Made by a program: the position numbers and the translations under genes
Shown: positions 42,708 through 51,487 of the stretch, piece after piece
How positions within the stretch are numbered: the stretch's first letter is position 1
Layout: each line of letters starts with the position of its first letter
Assembly (NCBI RefSeq): GCF_023913515.1
Contig: NZ_CP099391.1
Location: forward strand, 3,038,001 to 3,102,000
Length of the DNA stretch: 64,000 nt
Direction: 5' to 3'
Source of the DNA: Natronococcus sp. CG52
Lineage (GTDB): Archaea; Halobacteriota; Halobacteria; Halobacteriales; Natrialbaceae
Notes under the pieces: model-generated
Seen by the model: the letters and a program-made list of their open reading frames with translations, nothing else
What the model was told of the DNA's origin: nothing
The model's database searches: none

Positions 42708-42878
42708 GATCGGCGCCTGATGGATTCTCGACGGACAGATTTTTTTGCAGAGCGGAATCGACTGGCGAAACGCTCGAGGACGAAGCTACCGTCGTACGTC
42801 CGTTCCAGCGTCCCTCGAGCCGAAGAGCGATCAGGCGGGGAGGCTGAACGTTAAGGTAATCCATACAATCGTTCACGT

Positions 42879-42971
42879 ATGACGGACAGTTCGATCGGCG
42901 GCGTGAGTTTCGGCGCCGACGAGGAGACGCGACTCCTCCTGTACGCTGCATATTCCGTACCCCGACAGTAA
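42879..42971 (+). CDS. Possible 30-residue protein or gene remnant
   Basis: ATG 42879 opens MTDSSIGGVSFGADEETRLL and stops at TAA 42969-42971. The N-terminus has native-looking composition and could be the start of a longer gene lost by mutation. There is no clear continuation in another frame. Weakly supported. Confidence 0.3.
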   Translation: MTDSSIGGVSFGADEETRLLLYAAYSVPRQ

Positions 42972-43093
42972 TTTCTTTGACAGATATCGTCGAGCACGGA
43001 CCGACGACCGACCCTCGCGACGACAGGTCCGTTCTCGCGAAACGGGCCGTTCCCAACGTCTATTGGTACTGTTCCCGAACGTTAGCGCGTACT

Positions 43094-44242
43094 ATGAAGA
43101 CAGCAGTCGTCGTCGACGCGGTTCGAACGCCCTTCGGAAAGCGCGACGGAGCGTTCAGGGACACGCACCCCCAGGATCTCGCGGCCGCGCCGCTCGAGGC
43201 GCTCGAGGCACGCAACGAGTTCGATCCGGAGACGATCGAGGACGTGATCTACGGCTGTGTGACTCCGATCGACGAGCAGGGTCTCAATATCGGCCGACTC
43301 GCGCCGATGGTCGCCGGCTGGGGCGACGTCGTTCCCGGCGTCCAGCTCAACCGGATGTGCGGCTCCGGCCAGCAGGCCGTCAACTTCGCCGCTGCGAACC
43401 TCATAGCCGGCCAGCACGACGTCCTGATCGCCGGCGGCGTCGAGCACATGACCCGCGTACCGATGGGCTCGGACGGCGACAGCGTCACCGACACGTACTT
43501 CGAGCACTTCGACGAGCTGACGACCCAGGGCGAGGGTGCCGAGCGCATCGCCGAGGAGTACGGGCTCTCGCGTCGTGACGTCGACGAGATAGCCGTCGAC
43601 TCGCAGCGACGCTGGGCAGACGCCCGGGAGGACGGCCGCTACGAAGACCAGGTGGTCCCCGTCGAGACCGAACTCGACGGCGAGTCGGTCGTCGTCGACG
43701 AAGACGAACACCCCCGACCGGAGACCGACCTCGAGACGCTCTCGAATCTCCCGCTCTCGTTCCGCGAGGAGGGCGGCGGCGTTCACCACCCGGGTAACTC
43801 CTCGGGGATCGTCGACGGCTCGTCGGCTCTCCTGCTCGCCAGCGAGGAAGCCGCGGAGCGACACGGCTGGGAGCCGATGGCCCGGATCGTCCAGACGGAA
43901 GTCGTCGGCGTCGACCCCGTGACGATGCTCACAGGGCCGATTCCCGCGACCGAACAGATCATCGAGAGATCCGAGTACGAACTCGGGGATATCGACCTGT
44001 TCGAGGTCAACGAGGCGTTCGCGTCCGTCGTCGCCGCCTGGCTCGAGGAGACCGGCGTCTCCTGGGAGCGCACGAACGTCAACGGCGGCGCGATCGCCCA
44101 CGGTCACCCGCTCGGGGCGACCGGCGCGGCGTTGCTCACCAAGCTGGTTCACGAACTCGAGCGGACGAACCGGGACACGGCGCTCTCGACGATGTGTATC
44201 GGCTTCGGACAGGGCGTCGCGACGATCGTCGAACGACTGTAG
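43094..44242 (+). CDS. Acetyl-CoA C-acyltransferase (thiolase)
   Basis: A 382-residue thiolase. The nucleophilic Cys is in LNRMCGSGQQAVNFAA, the catalytic His in GGAIAHGHPLGATGA and the second Cys in MCIGFGQGVA. It condenses or cleaves acyl-CoA, either for beta-oxidation or in the first step to polyhydroxyalkanoate. The next gene, 41 bases downstream, is a CoA-transferase, so an acyl-CoA metabolic operon is likely. ATG 43094 (MKTAVVVDAVRTPFGKRDG) is standard for the family. Confidence 0.92.
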   Translation: MKTAVVVDAVRTPFGKRDGAFRDTHPQDLAAAPLEALEARNEFDPETIEDVIYGCVTPIDEQGLNIGRLAPMVAGWGDVVPGVQLNRMCGSGQQAVNFAAANLIAGQHDVLIAGGVEHMTRVPMGSDGDSVTDTYFEHFDELTTQGEGAERIAEEYGLSRRDVDEIAVDSQRRWADAREDGRYEDQVVPVETELDGESVVVDEDEHPRPETDLETLSNLPLSFREEGGGVHHPGNSSGIVDGSSALLLASEEAAERHGWEPMARIVQTEVVGVDPVTMLTGPIPATEQIIERSEYELGDIDLFEVNEAFASVVAAWLEETGVSWERTNVNGGAIAHGHPLGATGAALLTKLVHELERTNRDTALSTMCIGFGQGVATIVERL

Positions 44243-44283
44243 TCGGGGCCAAGGTAAAGTATCGGTGCGACGACCGATTTGAT

Positions 44284-45459
44284 ATGCGACTGGATGGCAT
44301 TCGGATCGTCGATCTCTCGCGGTTGTTACCCGGCCCATACGCGACCCAGCTTTTGGCCGACTCGGGAGCCGAGGTGGTGAAAGTCGAGGACACCGGCGCG
44401 GGCGACTACGCCCGGTCGATGGAGCCACGCACTTCTCGCGGCGTCGGTGCGATCTTCGAGATGGTGAATCGGGGGAAACGAAGCGTCGCGATCGATCTAA
44501 AGAGCGAGGACGGGCGCGCCGCCTTCTACCGACTCGTCGAGGACGCCGACGTCGTCCTCGAGGGGTTTCGGCCGGGCGTCGCCGACCGGCTGGAAATAGA
44601 CTACGAGACGCTCGCGTCGTACAACGACGACCTCATCTACTGCTCGCTCACGGGCTACGGGCAGGACGGCCCCTGGGCGAAACGGGCCGGCCACGACCTC
44701 AACTACGCCGCGCTGGCCGGGCTGCTCGATATGACTCGCGACTCGCCCGACGAGAAGCCACAGGTTCCCGGCTACCCGATCGGCGACATGGCCGGCGGAC
44801 TGTTCGCCGCGTTCGCCGTCGTCGAGGCGCTGCTCTCGCGCGAACTCGGAAACACCGGCGGCGAGTATCTCGACATCGCGATGGTCGACGTCGTCGCCTC
44901 GCTCTCCCAGCCGGTCGCCTACCAGGCGCTCACCGGCGATCCCGCCGAACCGCGGCCCGGCGAGACGCCGCTGACGGGCGGGGTTCCCTGGTACGACAGC
45001 TACGAGACCGCGGACGGACGGTGGGTGACGCTGGCCGCCCTCGAGCCGAAGTTCTGGCGTGCGTTTTGCGGGGCAGTCGGTCGGGACGACCTCGTCGACG
45101 AACACGGCTCGCGCGATCCTGACGTCCGCGCCGCCCTCGAAGGCGAACTCCGGGAACTATTCCGCAAGAAAACGCGAGACGAGTGGGAGGCCGCGCTCGA
45201 GGACGTCGACGCCGCGTTTGCCGGGGTGTACACGCTCGCGGAGGCGGTCGATCATCCGCAGGTTCGGGCCAGAGAGCTCGTCGAGCGTCCCGACGACGCG
45301 CCACCCCGGATCGGATTCCCGGCGCGCTGTAGCGAGGAGCCGGCGGCGGTCGCCGATTCGATCCCCGACCGGGGCGAACACACCCGACGGTACCTCGCCG
45401 AAGCGGGGTACGGCGACGACGAGATCGAACGGCTCCTCGAGTCCGGTGCGGTTCGCTGA
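44284..45459 (+). CDS. CaiB/BaiF family CoA-transferase
   Basis: A 391-residue class III CoA-transferase. The N-terminus MRLDGIRIVDLSRLLPGPY and ADSGAEVVKVEDTGAGDYAR are diagnostic, and the catalytic Asp is in YPIGDMAGGLFAAF. It is slightly shorter than the usual family length but covers both interlocked domains. Members act on carnitine, succinyl, methylacyl or racemase substrates; alpha-methylacyl-CoA racemase-like activity is possible. It is probably co-transcribed with the thiolase. ATG 44284 was chosen because it begins the first beta strand. Confidence 0.9.
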   Translation: MRLDGIRIVDLSRLLPGPYATQLLADSGAEVVKVEDTGAGDYARSMEPRTSRGVGAIFEMVNRGKRSVAIDLKSEDGRAAFYRLVEDADVVLEGFRPGVADRLEIDYETLASYNDDLIYCSLTGYGQDGPWAKRAGHDLNYAALAGLLDMTRDSPDEKPQVPGYPIGDMAGGLFAAFAVVEALLSRELGNTGGEYLDIAMVDVVASLSQPVAYQALTGDPAEPRPGETPLTGGVPWYDSYETADGRWVTLAALEPKFWRAFCGAVGRDDLVDEHGSRDPDVRAALEGELRELFRKKTRDEWEAALEDVDAAFAGVYTLAEAVDHPQVRARELVERPDDAPPRIGFPARCSEEPAAVADSIPDRGEHTRRYLAEAGYGDDEIERLLESGAVR

Positions 45460-45474
45460 TCGCGAGACGCGAGC

Positions 45475-45993
45475 CTACTCGAACAGATCACCGTGGCGCT
45501 GGGCCAGGTCCGTGTACTCGCCCGACGAGAACGCCTCGAAGATTTCCTCGGGATCGATTCCCGTCTCCTCGAGCGGCGTGATTTCGGCCGGAACGCCGCG
45601 GACGAACGACTTCGACGGGATCGCGTACTCGTCAGGGATCACCGTTCCCGCGGCGACGATGCTTTCGGACCCGACCGTGGCGTCGGTGTTGATCGTCGTG
45701 TTGAATCCGACCAGTGCGCGCTCCTCGACGGTCGCCTCGTTGAGAACCGCGCCGTGACCGACCATCACCCGGTCCTCCAGGACTGACGCGTGAAGCGTCG
45801 CGTTGTCGCCGACGTGCGTCTGTCGGCCGATGCGAACGGGGCCGATGTCGCCGCGGAGCACGACTCCCGGCCAGACGCTCGCTTCCGCTTCGACCGTCAC
45901 GTCGCCGACGAGCGTCGCCTCCCGGCTTACGCGCGCCTCGTCGTGAATCGACGGCGACGCGCCCTCGAACTCGTAGGTTCGGCTGTCGACCAT
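45475..45993 (-). CDS. Gamma-carbonic-anhydrase-like left-handed beta-helix protein
   Basis: A 172-residue protein of hexapeptide repeats (VGDVTVEAEASVWPGVVLRG, ATVGSESIVAAGTVIPD) followed by a C-terminal helix. In gamma-carbonic anhydrases zinc is held by three His. Two are visible here (DNATLHAS and VMVGHGAV), but the third position, in the VGHxxxLH pattern, is Asn (VGHGAVLNEA). It may therefore be inactive as a carbonic anhydrase or bind another ligand, as in many acyltransferase-like relatives. ATG 45993 (MVDSRTYEFEG) fits homologues. It is convergent with the CoA-transferase. Confidence 0.82.
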   Translation of the reverse strand: MVDSRTYEFEGASPSIHDEARVSREATLVGDVTVEAEASVWPGVVLRGDIGPVRIGRQTHVGDNATLHASVLEDRVMVGHGAVLNEATVEERALVGFNTTINTDATVGSESIVAAGTVIPDEYAIPSKSFVRGVPAEITPLEETGIDPEEIFEAFSSGEYTDLAQRHGDLFE

Positions 45994-46115
45994 GGAGATT
46001 CCGACCACGATGTCCCTCATAATGGTTCGTTGTCGAAATCCCTACTGTCACCGTTTCAGAACGGACGTCAGGGGATCAACCCGCTCGATCCGTCAGCTCC
46101 GACGAACGTCGCCTA

Positions 46116-46149
46116 TACCATTCAATACCATTTAGAACCATACAGAGGT
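46116..46149. promoter_or_regulatory. Three ACCAT boxes at exact 10-base spacing
   Basis: ACCAT occurs at 46116, 46126 and 46136, all in the same orientation, followed by an inverted GGTAT near 46147. This lies in the promoter region of the phasin-like gene, 60-85 bases before its ATG. The 10-base repeat places all boxes on one helix face, as for a cooperatively bound operator. Confidence 0.45.
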
Positions 46150-46200
46150 ATGCAAGCCCGCACCTTATACCGTCCACGAGCGGAGACACACTCGAAGATC

Positions 46201-47040
46201 ATGAGCCAGTCAGAATCACCGATTCGAGCGATGTTCGACGTCCAGCGAAGCGCGATCAAACAGAGTCAGCAGCTGTTCAAGCAGAGCCTCGCAGCCCAGC
46301 GAAACGCCGACCACATAGCCCTCACCGGTCTCAAGGGCCAGGAGTCGCTGCAGCGCCAGCAACTCGAGATCGGACAGGCCGCGACTCACGGCGCCGTCAG
46401 CGCGATGGCCGCGATGATTCCCGGTGACGATCAGCCGTCAGCCCACCGGAGCATCGACGAGAGTTTCGCACAGCTGAAAACGACCCACGAGGAGTTCTAC
46501 GACGCCGTCGAGCGCGAACTTGAGCGCGACGTCGAGTCGATCGACGAGCTCTCCGAGGAGTTCGTCGACGCGATGGAGGACGGAACCGAGCAGTTGCTCG
46601 AGTCCTCGCACACGATCGAGGACCAGACGGTCGAGAACGTCGGCGAGCTCTCGACGCAGCTCCGCGAACAGCTCGAGCAGACCGAGGAGATGCAAGACCG
46701 GCTCGAAGACCAACTCGAGCGCCAGACCGGCGACGTCGAGGAACTGCTCGAGCGCCAGGCCGAGCAGATCGAGTCCTTCCAGCAGCAACTCGAGGAGCAG
46801 GCCGAGCGGGTCCAGGCGCAGTTCGAGGAAGCGAACCAGGAGCGGACGAAGATTCGGACCGATCCCGAACACGCGATCGAGGATATCGACGGGATCGACA
46901 CGACGACCCGCGAGCAGCTAGCGGACGCCGGAATCGCGACGATCGACGACCTGACGCGATCCGATCCCGAAACCGTCGCCGAGGCCGCGGAAGTGTCGCC
47001 GTCGCGCGCTCGAGAGTGGATCGATCAGGCCGAAGCCTGA
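46201..47040 (+). CDS. Phasin-like coiled-coil protein with C-terminal HhH domain
   Basis: A 279-residue protein. Residues 1-75 are an amphipathic Gln-rich helix region (KQSQQLFKQSLAAQRNADHI), then about 150 residues of heptad coiled coil rich in Glu, Gln and Leu (QLREQLEQTEEMQDRLEDQL). The last 55 residues (DIDGIDTTTREQLADAGI and DLTRSDPETVAEAAEVSPSR) are a helix-hairpin-helix of the kind found in DNA polymerases and topoisomerases. Phasins coat PHA granules and some contact DNA. The combination here suggests a granule- or nucleoid-associated scaffold, which is inference. ATG 46201 (MSQSESPIRAMFD) is chosen; 46150 is an alternative. Confidence 0.72.
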   Translation: MSQSESPIRAMFDVQRSAIKQSQQLFKQSLAAQRNADHIALTGLKGQESLQRQQLEIGQAATHGAVSAMAAMIPGDDQPSAHRSIDESFAQLKTTHEEFYDAVERELERDVESIDELSEEFVDAMEDGTEQLLESSHTIEDQTVENVGELSTQLREQLEQTEEMQDRLEDQLERQTGDVEELLERQAEQIESFQQQLEEQAERVQAQFEEANQERTKIRTDPEHAIEDIDGIDTTTREQLADAGIATIDDLTRSDPETVAEAAEVSPSRAREWIDQAEA

Positions 47041-47130
47041 ATCCGAGATCCTCGTTGCTACCGGCGGCTCCGTTCCGCTCGCGGCAGACGCGCCGTTCGT
47101 TCGCATTTTCCGCAGACCCTCCGCACCGCC

Positions 47131-48096
47131 TTACTCGAGTTCGGGCAGCACGCGCTCGCCGAAGTCGTCGATGAACTGCTCCTGTTCTCGATTGACGTTG
47201 TGGAGCAGGAGTTTGTCGACGTCGAGCGACAGATCCTGCTGGAGCCACTCGAGGTGCTGCTCGAGGTCGGCCGAGACCCGGACGTTCTCCTCCACCTGCT
47301 CTCGACTGATCCCCTCGCCCAGTTCGTCGTACTCCTCGGGCGTTCGGAGCTGCTGGGTCACCGGCCCGGGAACGCAGTTGGTCCGCCACTGGTCGTACGC
47401 CCCCTCGAGCGCGGCATCTTCGTCGGTGTCGTAGGAGAGCTGTACCTTGAGATAGACGGGTTTGTCGGGCGCGTGTTCCCGGAACGCCTCGACGCGCTGG
47501 GCAACCTCGTCGTGGGCCGGCGTCGCGATCGTAATCATTCCGTCGACCCAGTCGCGTTCCCCCAGCCAGCGGGCGGTCTCCTCGGAGAGGGCGGCGCCGA
47601 TCACCGGCGGCGGCGTGTCGGGCCGGGAGTAGAGCGTCGCCCGTTCGACCGCGATCCGACCGTCGTGCGTGACCTCTTCGCCCTCCCAGAGGCGCTTCAT
47701 CACGTCGGCGCACTCCTCGAGTCGAGCGTTTCGGTCCGACTTGACGGGCCAGTCCGTCCCCGCGATTCCCTCGTTGAGCAGTTGCCCGCTGCCGATCGAG
47801 AGCCAGAACCGCTCGGGGTACATCTCCCGGAGCGTCGCCGCCGCCTGCGCGATGATCGCGGGATGGTAGCGGTAGCCGGGCGCATTGACCGTCCCGAACG
47901 AGAGCGACGTCGCCTCCATCGCCGAGCCGAGCCACGACCAGACGAAACCTGATTCGCCCTGACGTTCGCTCCAGGGGTGGAAGTGGTCCGACGCGAGCAC
48001 GTCGTCGAACCCGTACTCGTCCGCGAGCGTCGCGCACTCGAGGAGGTCGCTCGGCGCGAACTGCTCGTGGGACGCGTGAAAACCGATGTCGGGCAT
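47131..48096 (-). CDS. LLM-class F420-dependent oxidoreductase
   Basis: A 321-residue luciferase-like TIM-barrel protein. Family features are MPDIGFHASHEQFAPSDLL, the conserved DVLASDHFHPWSERQGESGF and WLSIGSGQLLNEGI. The spacing resembles F420-dependent glucose-6-phosphate dehydrogenase and the TIGR03885-type LLM oxidoreductases. Cofactor F420 is abundant in haloarchaea. The substrate cannot be fixed. It starts 5 bases after the stop of a small upstream gene, suggesting a two-gene operon. Confidence 0.88.
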   Translation of the reverse strand: MPDIGFHASHEQFAPSDLLECATLADEYGFDDVLASDHFHPWSERQGESGFVWSWLGSAMEATSLSFGTVNAPGYRYHPAIIAQAAATLREMYPERFWLSIGSGQLLNEGIAGTDWPVKSDRNARLEECADVMKRLWEGEEVTHDGRIAVERATLYSRPDTPPPVIGAALSEETARWLGERDWVDGMITIATPAHDEVAQRVEAFREHAPDKPVYLKVQLSYDTDEDAALEGAYDQWRTNCVPGPVTQQLRTPEEYDELGEGISREQVEENVRVSADLEQHLEWLQQDLSLDVDKLLLHNVNREQEQFIDDFGERVLPELE

Positions 48097-48101
48097 GTGC
48101 G

Positions 48102-48278
48102 TTAGGAGTCTCCCTTCGGATCGCGTTCGTGGGTTCGGTCCTCACGCTCCGCGGCAGTCTTTGCGTCCGGGATACTGGCGACGATCCAGTTTCCGTCCGC
48201 GAGACGGCTCGTTCGCAGTTCGCTACGTTCGGACGGCGCGTGAATCGGAGCGTCCGTTCGGTCAGACGTGTCAGACAT
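48102..48278 (-). CDS. 58-residue protein upstream of the LLM oxidoreductase
   Basis: ATG 48278 starts MSDTSDRTDAPIHAPSERSE and the protein continues RLADGNWIVASIPDAKTAAE to a charged C-terminus. It is acidic with native-looking composition. Its stop lies 5 bases before the oxidoreductase start. It contains no Cys. Function unknown. Confidence 0.6.
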   Translation of the reverse strand: MSDTSDRTDAPIHAPSERSELRTSRLADGNWIVASIPDAKTAAEREDRTHERDPKGDS

Positions 48279-48408
48279 AGATGACGATATCGTCGTGCTC
48301 GGCCTAAACCTCCGAGCCTGAATGTGCCCCCCGGTATCGCGAGGCGACGACAACCAGGCGGGCGGCGGTCGCCACCAGACGTATTCGGATCGCGCCCGTC
48401 TACCGGGT

Positions 48409-49044
48409 ATGCTCGTGCTCGGTGACGCCCACGCGTCCGACTCGGAGCGTCGGGAGATACTGCTCGACCACTATCACACGCTCGAGCCGGACGCCGTGTT
48501 ACAGCTCGGCGACCTCGAACGGTACGAACTGCCGGCCCCGACGTGGTTCGTCGCCGGCAACAACGAGGATTTCGACGTAATCGACGCGCTTCGAGCGGGA
48601 GAGACCGCAGAGACGCGAAACCTCCACCTCCTCGCGAGCACGGTCGCGACGGTCGCCGGCCTGCGCGTCGCCGGCCTCTCCGGAAACTACGCGCCCACGA
48701 AGTACGACCTGCCCAGATCGGAGCTCTCGGGTGAGCGACGCCGTCACTTCACTCACGAGGACGTCGAGCGGGCGGCGTCGCTGTCCGACGTCGACGTCTT
48801 CCTCACCCACGAGGCCCCGACAGGACTGCTGTCGTACGGCTACGACCCCGGCTGCGAGCACGTCGACGAGATCCTCGAGGCCCTCTCGCCCGAACTCTGT
48901 CTGGTCGGCCACCACCACCGTCATCGCGAGGCGACGATCGAGGGAACGCGCGTCGTGAGCCTCGCACCCGCCTGGGAGCGCTACTACACGTTCGATCCGG
49001 ACAGCCTCGCGCTCGAGAAACACGATCTCGGCTCGAGCGGGTAA
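48409..49044 (+). CDS. Metallophosphoesterase
   Basis: A 211-residue calcineurin-like phosphoesterase. Ligands are in VLGDAHASD (D-A-H in place of D-x-H), LQLGDLER, VAGNNEDFD (GNNE in place of the usual GNHD/E), LTHEAPTG and VGHHHRH. The motif order and small size match YfcE/MJ0936-like phosphodiesterases. The Asn in place of His in GNxxD/E is common in this subfamily. ATG 48409 (MLVLGDAHAS) is at the beginning of the first strand. Confidence 0.87.
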   Translation: MLVLGDAHASDSERREILLDHYHTLEPDAVLQLGDLERYELPAPTWFVAGNNEDFDVIDALRAGETAETRNLHLLASTVATVAGLRVAGLSGNYAPTKYDLPRSELSGERRRHFTHEDVERAASLSDVDVFLTHEAPTGLLSYGYDPGCEHVDEILEALSPELCLVGHHHRHREATIEGTRVVSLAPAWERYYTFDPDSLALEKHDLGSSG

Positions 49045-49069
49045 CGGCTCGACGCTCGAGCGACGGCGA

Positions 49070-49867
49070 TCACTGTTTCTGGGGAACCCGCTGGCGCACG
49101 AAGTTCCGGACGCGGGACGTGTACGTCTCGGGTCGGTGGAGGTTGCAGATGTGGCCGACGTCAGCGAGTACCTCGATGCGGGCGTCCTGCGCGGCGGCCG
49201 CGTGCTCCTGCTCGCCGCGTCGCATGACCTTGTCGTTCTCGCCGTTGAGGATCAGCGTCGGCCCGGGGTACGTCGACAGCTTCTCCCGGAAATTCACGCC
49301 GGCGACGTCCGGCCCCGCGTCCCCGAACTGCTTGGGATAGAATCCGGCGTCGATGATCGCCGTTTCGATATCCGGCGGCAGATCGCGGTTGCGAACCCAC
49401 CGCGTCGCCAGTCGCTCGACGGCGCGTTTGCCGACGTCGGGTCGGGTCAGAAGCCGAGCGATCCCGCCGTTGACCCGCGTGAGCAGATTCATCCCGCGGA
49501 CGGGGTTCGCGCTGCTGCCGGTCAGCACCAGTCCGTCGACCTCATCAGGGTGGCGGGAGGCGTACTCCGTCGCCACGTACCCGCCGAGCGAGAGGCCGAC
49601 GAGGACCGCGCTTCCGTCGGTTTGCGTCTCGATCACCTCCTCGAGGCGCTCGATCGCCGGCTCCATCCGGAACGTTTCGTCACCGAACGCTCCGTGGCCG
49701 GGGAGGTCGAGCGAGACCACGCGGAACTCGTCGGACAGCCCCCGCTGCTGGGGAAGCCACATCGCGCGCGTGAACATCGCACCGTGGACGAATACGATCG
49801 CCTGTGCATCCGACGGACCGTCGGCGTCGACGCCCTCGAGGTTGCTGCTGTCTCCGAACAGTGGCAT
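49070..49867 (-). CDS. Alpha/beta-fold hydrolase
   Basis: A 265-residue alpha/beta hydrolase. The oxyanion strand IVFVHGAMFTRAMWLP is followed by the nucleophile elbow VLVGLSLGGYVATEYA (Ser), the acid in LILNGENDKVMRRG and the His in VLADVGHICNLHRPETY. It resembles 3-oxoadipate enol-lactonase or general esterases, but the substrate is unknown. ATG 49867 (MPLFGDSSNLEGV) is chosen because the upstream residues in frame show no family resemblance. Confidence 0.88.
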   Translation of the reverse strand: MPLFGDSSNLEGVDADGPSDAQAIVFVHGAMFTRAMWLPQQRGLSDEFRVVSLDLPGHGAFGDETFRMEPAIERLEEVIETQTDGSAVLVGLSLGGYVATEYASRHPDEVDGLVLTGSSANPVRGMNLLTRVNGGIARLLTRPDVGKRAVERLATRWVRNRDLPPDIETAIIDAGFYPKQFGDAGPDVAGVNFREKLSTYPGPTLILNGENDKVMRRGEQEHAAAAQDARIEVLADVGHICNLHRPETYTSRVRNFVRQRVPQKQ

Positions 49868-50464
49868 AGGCAGCGTTCGTACCACAAGGACGTCCTTAGT
49901 TCCCGGGCCGTCGATGGCGTTCGAGCCGGACCGATTGTCGGTCGATCGACCGAGTACGACGGTGTGTTCGGGTTTCAGCGGTACCACCCCTCGTCGGCAT
50001 CTTCTGGGCGCTCTCGATCGCACGCCCGGACCCGGATCGAATTGCGACCGTCTCGCGGTCGGTTCTACCGCAGAAGCGACCCCCATCCGACCGAGGTACT
50101 TAAGATAAATCGAGTACTGCGATATCAAACTGCAGCCTTCGGCAGACGAGGCTACAGGGCGGTTAGCGGGGTCAGAATGCGCAGTTTCAGCGGGAGGAAC
50201 TGGCGTGATCGGCGATAGAGATAACCGTGCTCGTCGGTGTTCACAACCCCGATATAACCGTACGTACACGGCCCAGAATCGAGCGATGCTCGTCTACCCC
50301 TCCGCCGAAGATTGCTGAAAAGCCGCCAAGAATCTGCTACGCCATCGTCCGCATTTCACCGAGTACAGTACGGTGTTACGTGTATCGAGAGCTCAAAGAG
50401 CGATTCACGGAAGGGGAGCAGCAGGCGAGGTTCTACCAACAGCGGTGATTGAGGAGAACGGATT
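49868..50464. other. 597-base gap with possible relics
   Basis: No complete gene is supported. On the plus strand around 50360-50448 a short frame (SPSTVRCYVYRELKERFTEG) resembles the C-terminal end of a helix-turn-helix or recombinase-like protein and may be a fragment. The region before it includes an AT-rich stretch (TTAAGATAAATCG near 50100). Transcription from the hydrolase side may start here. Confidence 0.35.
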
Positions 50465-51487
50465 TCAGGAAGACGGCTCCGTTTCTGATGATTCAATACC
50501 AACGGCCACGCGCTCGCCAGTGTGCGCCGATTCGTACGCCGCTTCGGTCAATGCCGTCGCGTACAGCGCGTCCCTCGCCGTTGCCGGCGGCGTTTCGCCG
50601 GATCGAACCGCCCGCACGAACGCGTCGACTTTATCGTACGACGAGAGCCCCTCGGAGACTGCTGACACCTCCGTTCCCTCCGTATCGGTGATAGACACTT
50701 CACGGTCGGACCACCCCGTTCCCCGTATAGTGCAGCGGCCACCGTCTCCGCGTACGGTGATCCGCTCGGAGACGTCGGGCGCGTCCCCGGAGACGGTAAT
50801 GCTGGCTACCGTGCCCTCGTCGAATCGAACCGCAAGCGCCGCCTGCACGTCGATGCGCTCGTTTACGAACTCCATTTCCGCGGTAACAGTTACTGGGACT
50901 TCGTCGATCATCCAAACGATCGCGTCGAGCAGATGACTACCGCTGTCGTACAGTTGACCGCCGCCGCTAAGATCCGGATCGACGCGCCACGTCCCGGACA
51001 CCTCCTGGATCCACCCTTGCGTGAGTTCGGCGGTGACGAGTTTGGGTTCGATGTCACCGCTCGTGACCGCTCGGCGAGTTTCGACGTAGGCAGAATTGAC
51101 GTGGCGCTGATATCCGATCATCGTCACCTGATCGCTGGTTTCGATCCGACGGGTGAGCTCCCGTGCCCGTCCGAGATCCGGGACGAACGGCTTCTCACAG
51201 AAGATATGAAGCTCTTCGTCGAGAGCGGCGACGGCGTGGTCGTAGTGGAGTTCGTGCGGCGAACTGATTTGCACGCCGTCCAGTTCCTCGTTGCCTAGCA
51301 TCGCCTGGTGATCCGTGTACTGGTGTTCCGGATCCACCTCGAGCACCTCTCCTGCCCGTTCACGGTTTGCGTCCGAGATGTCAGTAAGCGCGATGACTTC
51401 CGCATCGGGATTCTCGTGAAACTGCTCCGCGATATGGGTCCCCCAGCCCCCGGTTCCAATAATACCTATTCGTAGTGCGTTCGGCAT
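50465..51487 (-). CDS. Gfo/Idh/MocA family oxidoreductase
   Basis: A 340-residue dehydrogenase. The NAD(P)-binding motif RIGIIGTGGWGTHIAEQF is at residues 6-23, followed by the EKP motif in HIFCEKPFVPDLG (catalytic Lys). The C-terminal domain has GGGQLYDSGSHLLDAIVWM, whose D and H residues are typical for sugar or inositol dehydrogenases. The substrate is unknown. ATG 51487 (MPNALRIGI) is standard. The long frame upstream covers the intergenic region and is rejected. It stands alone, with repeats on its upstream side. Confidence 0.88.
   Translation of the reverse strand: MPNALRIGIIGTGGWGTHIAEQFHENPDAEVIALTDISDANRERAGEVLEVDPEHQYTDHQAMLGNEELDGVQISSPHELHYDHAVAALDEELHIFCEKPFVPDLGRARELTRRIETSDQVTMIGYQRHVNSAYVETRRAVTSGDIEPKLVTAELTQGWIQEVSGTWRVDPDLSGGGQLYDSGSHLLDAIVWMIDEVPVTVTAEMEFVNERIDVQAALAVRFDEGTVASITVSGDAPDVSERITVRGDGGRCTIRGTGWSDREVSITDTEGTEVSAVSEGLSSYDKVDAFVRAVRSGETPPATARDALYATALTEAAYESAHTGERVAVGIESSETEPSS

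Noticed and set aside
46397-48145. 582-codon minus-strand frame across the phasin-like and LLM genes
   Set aside because: Arg/Ser-rich translation; it overlaps two genes with real protein signatures in other frames.
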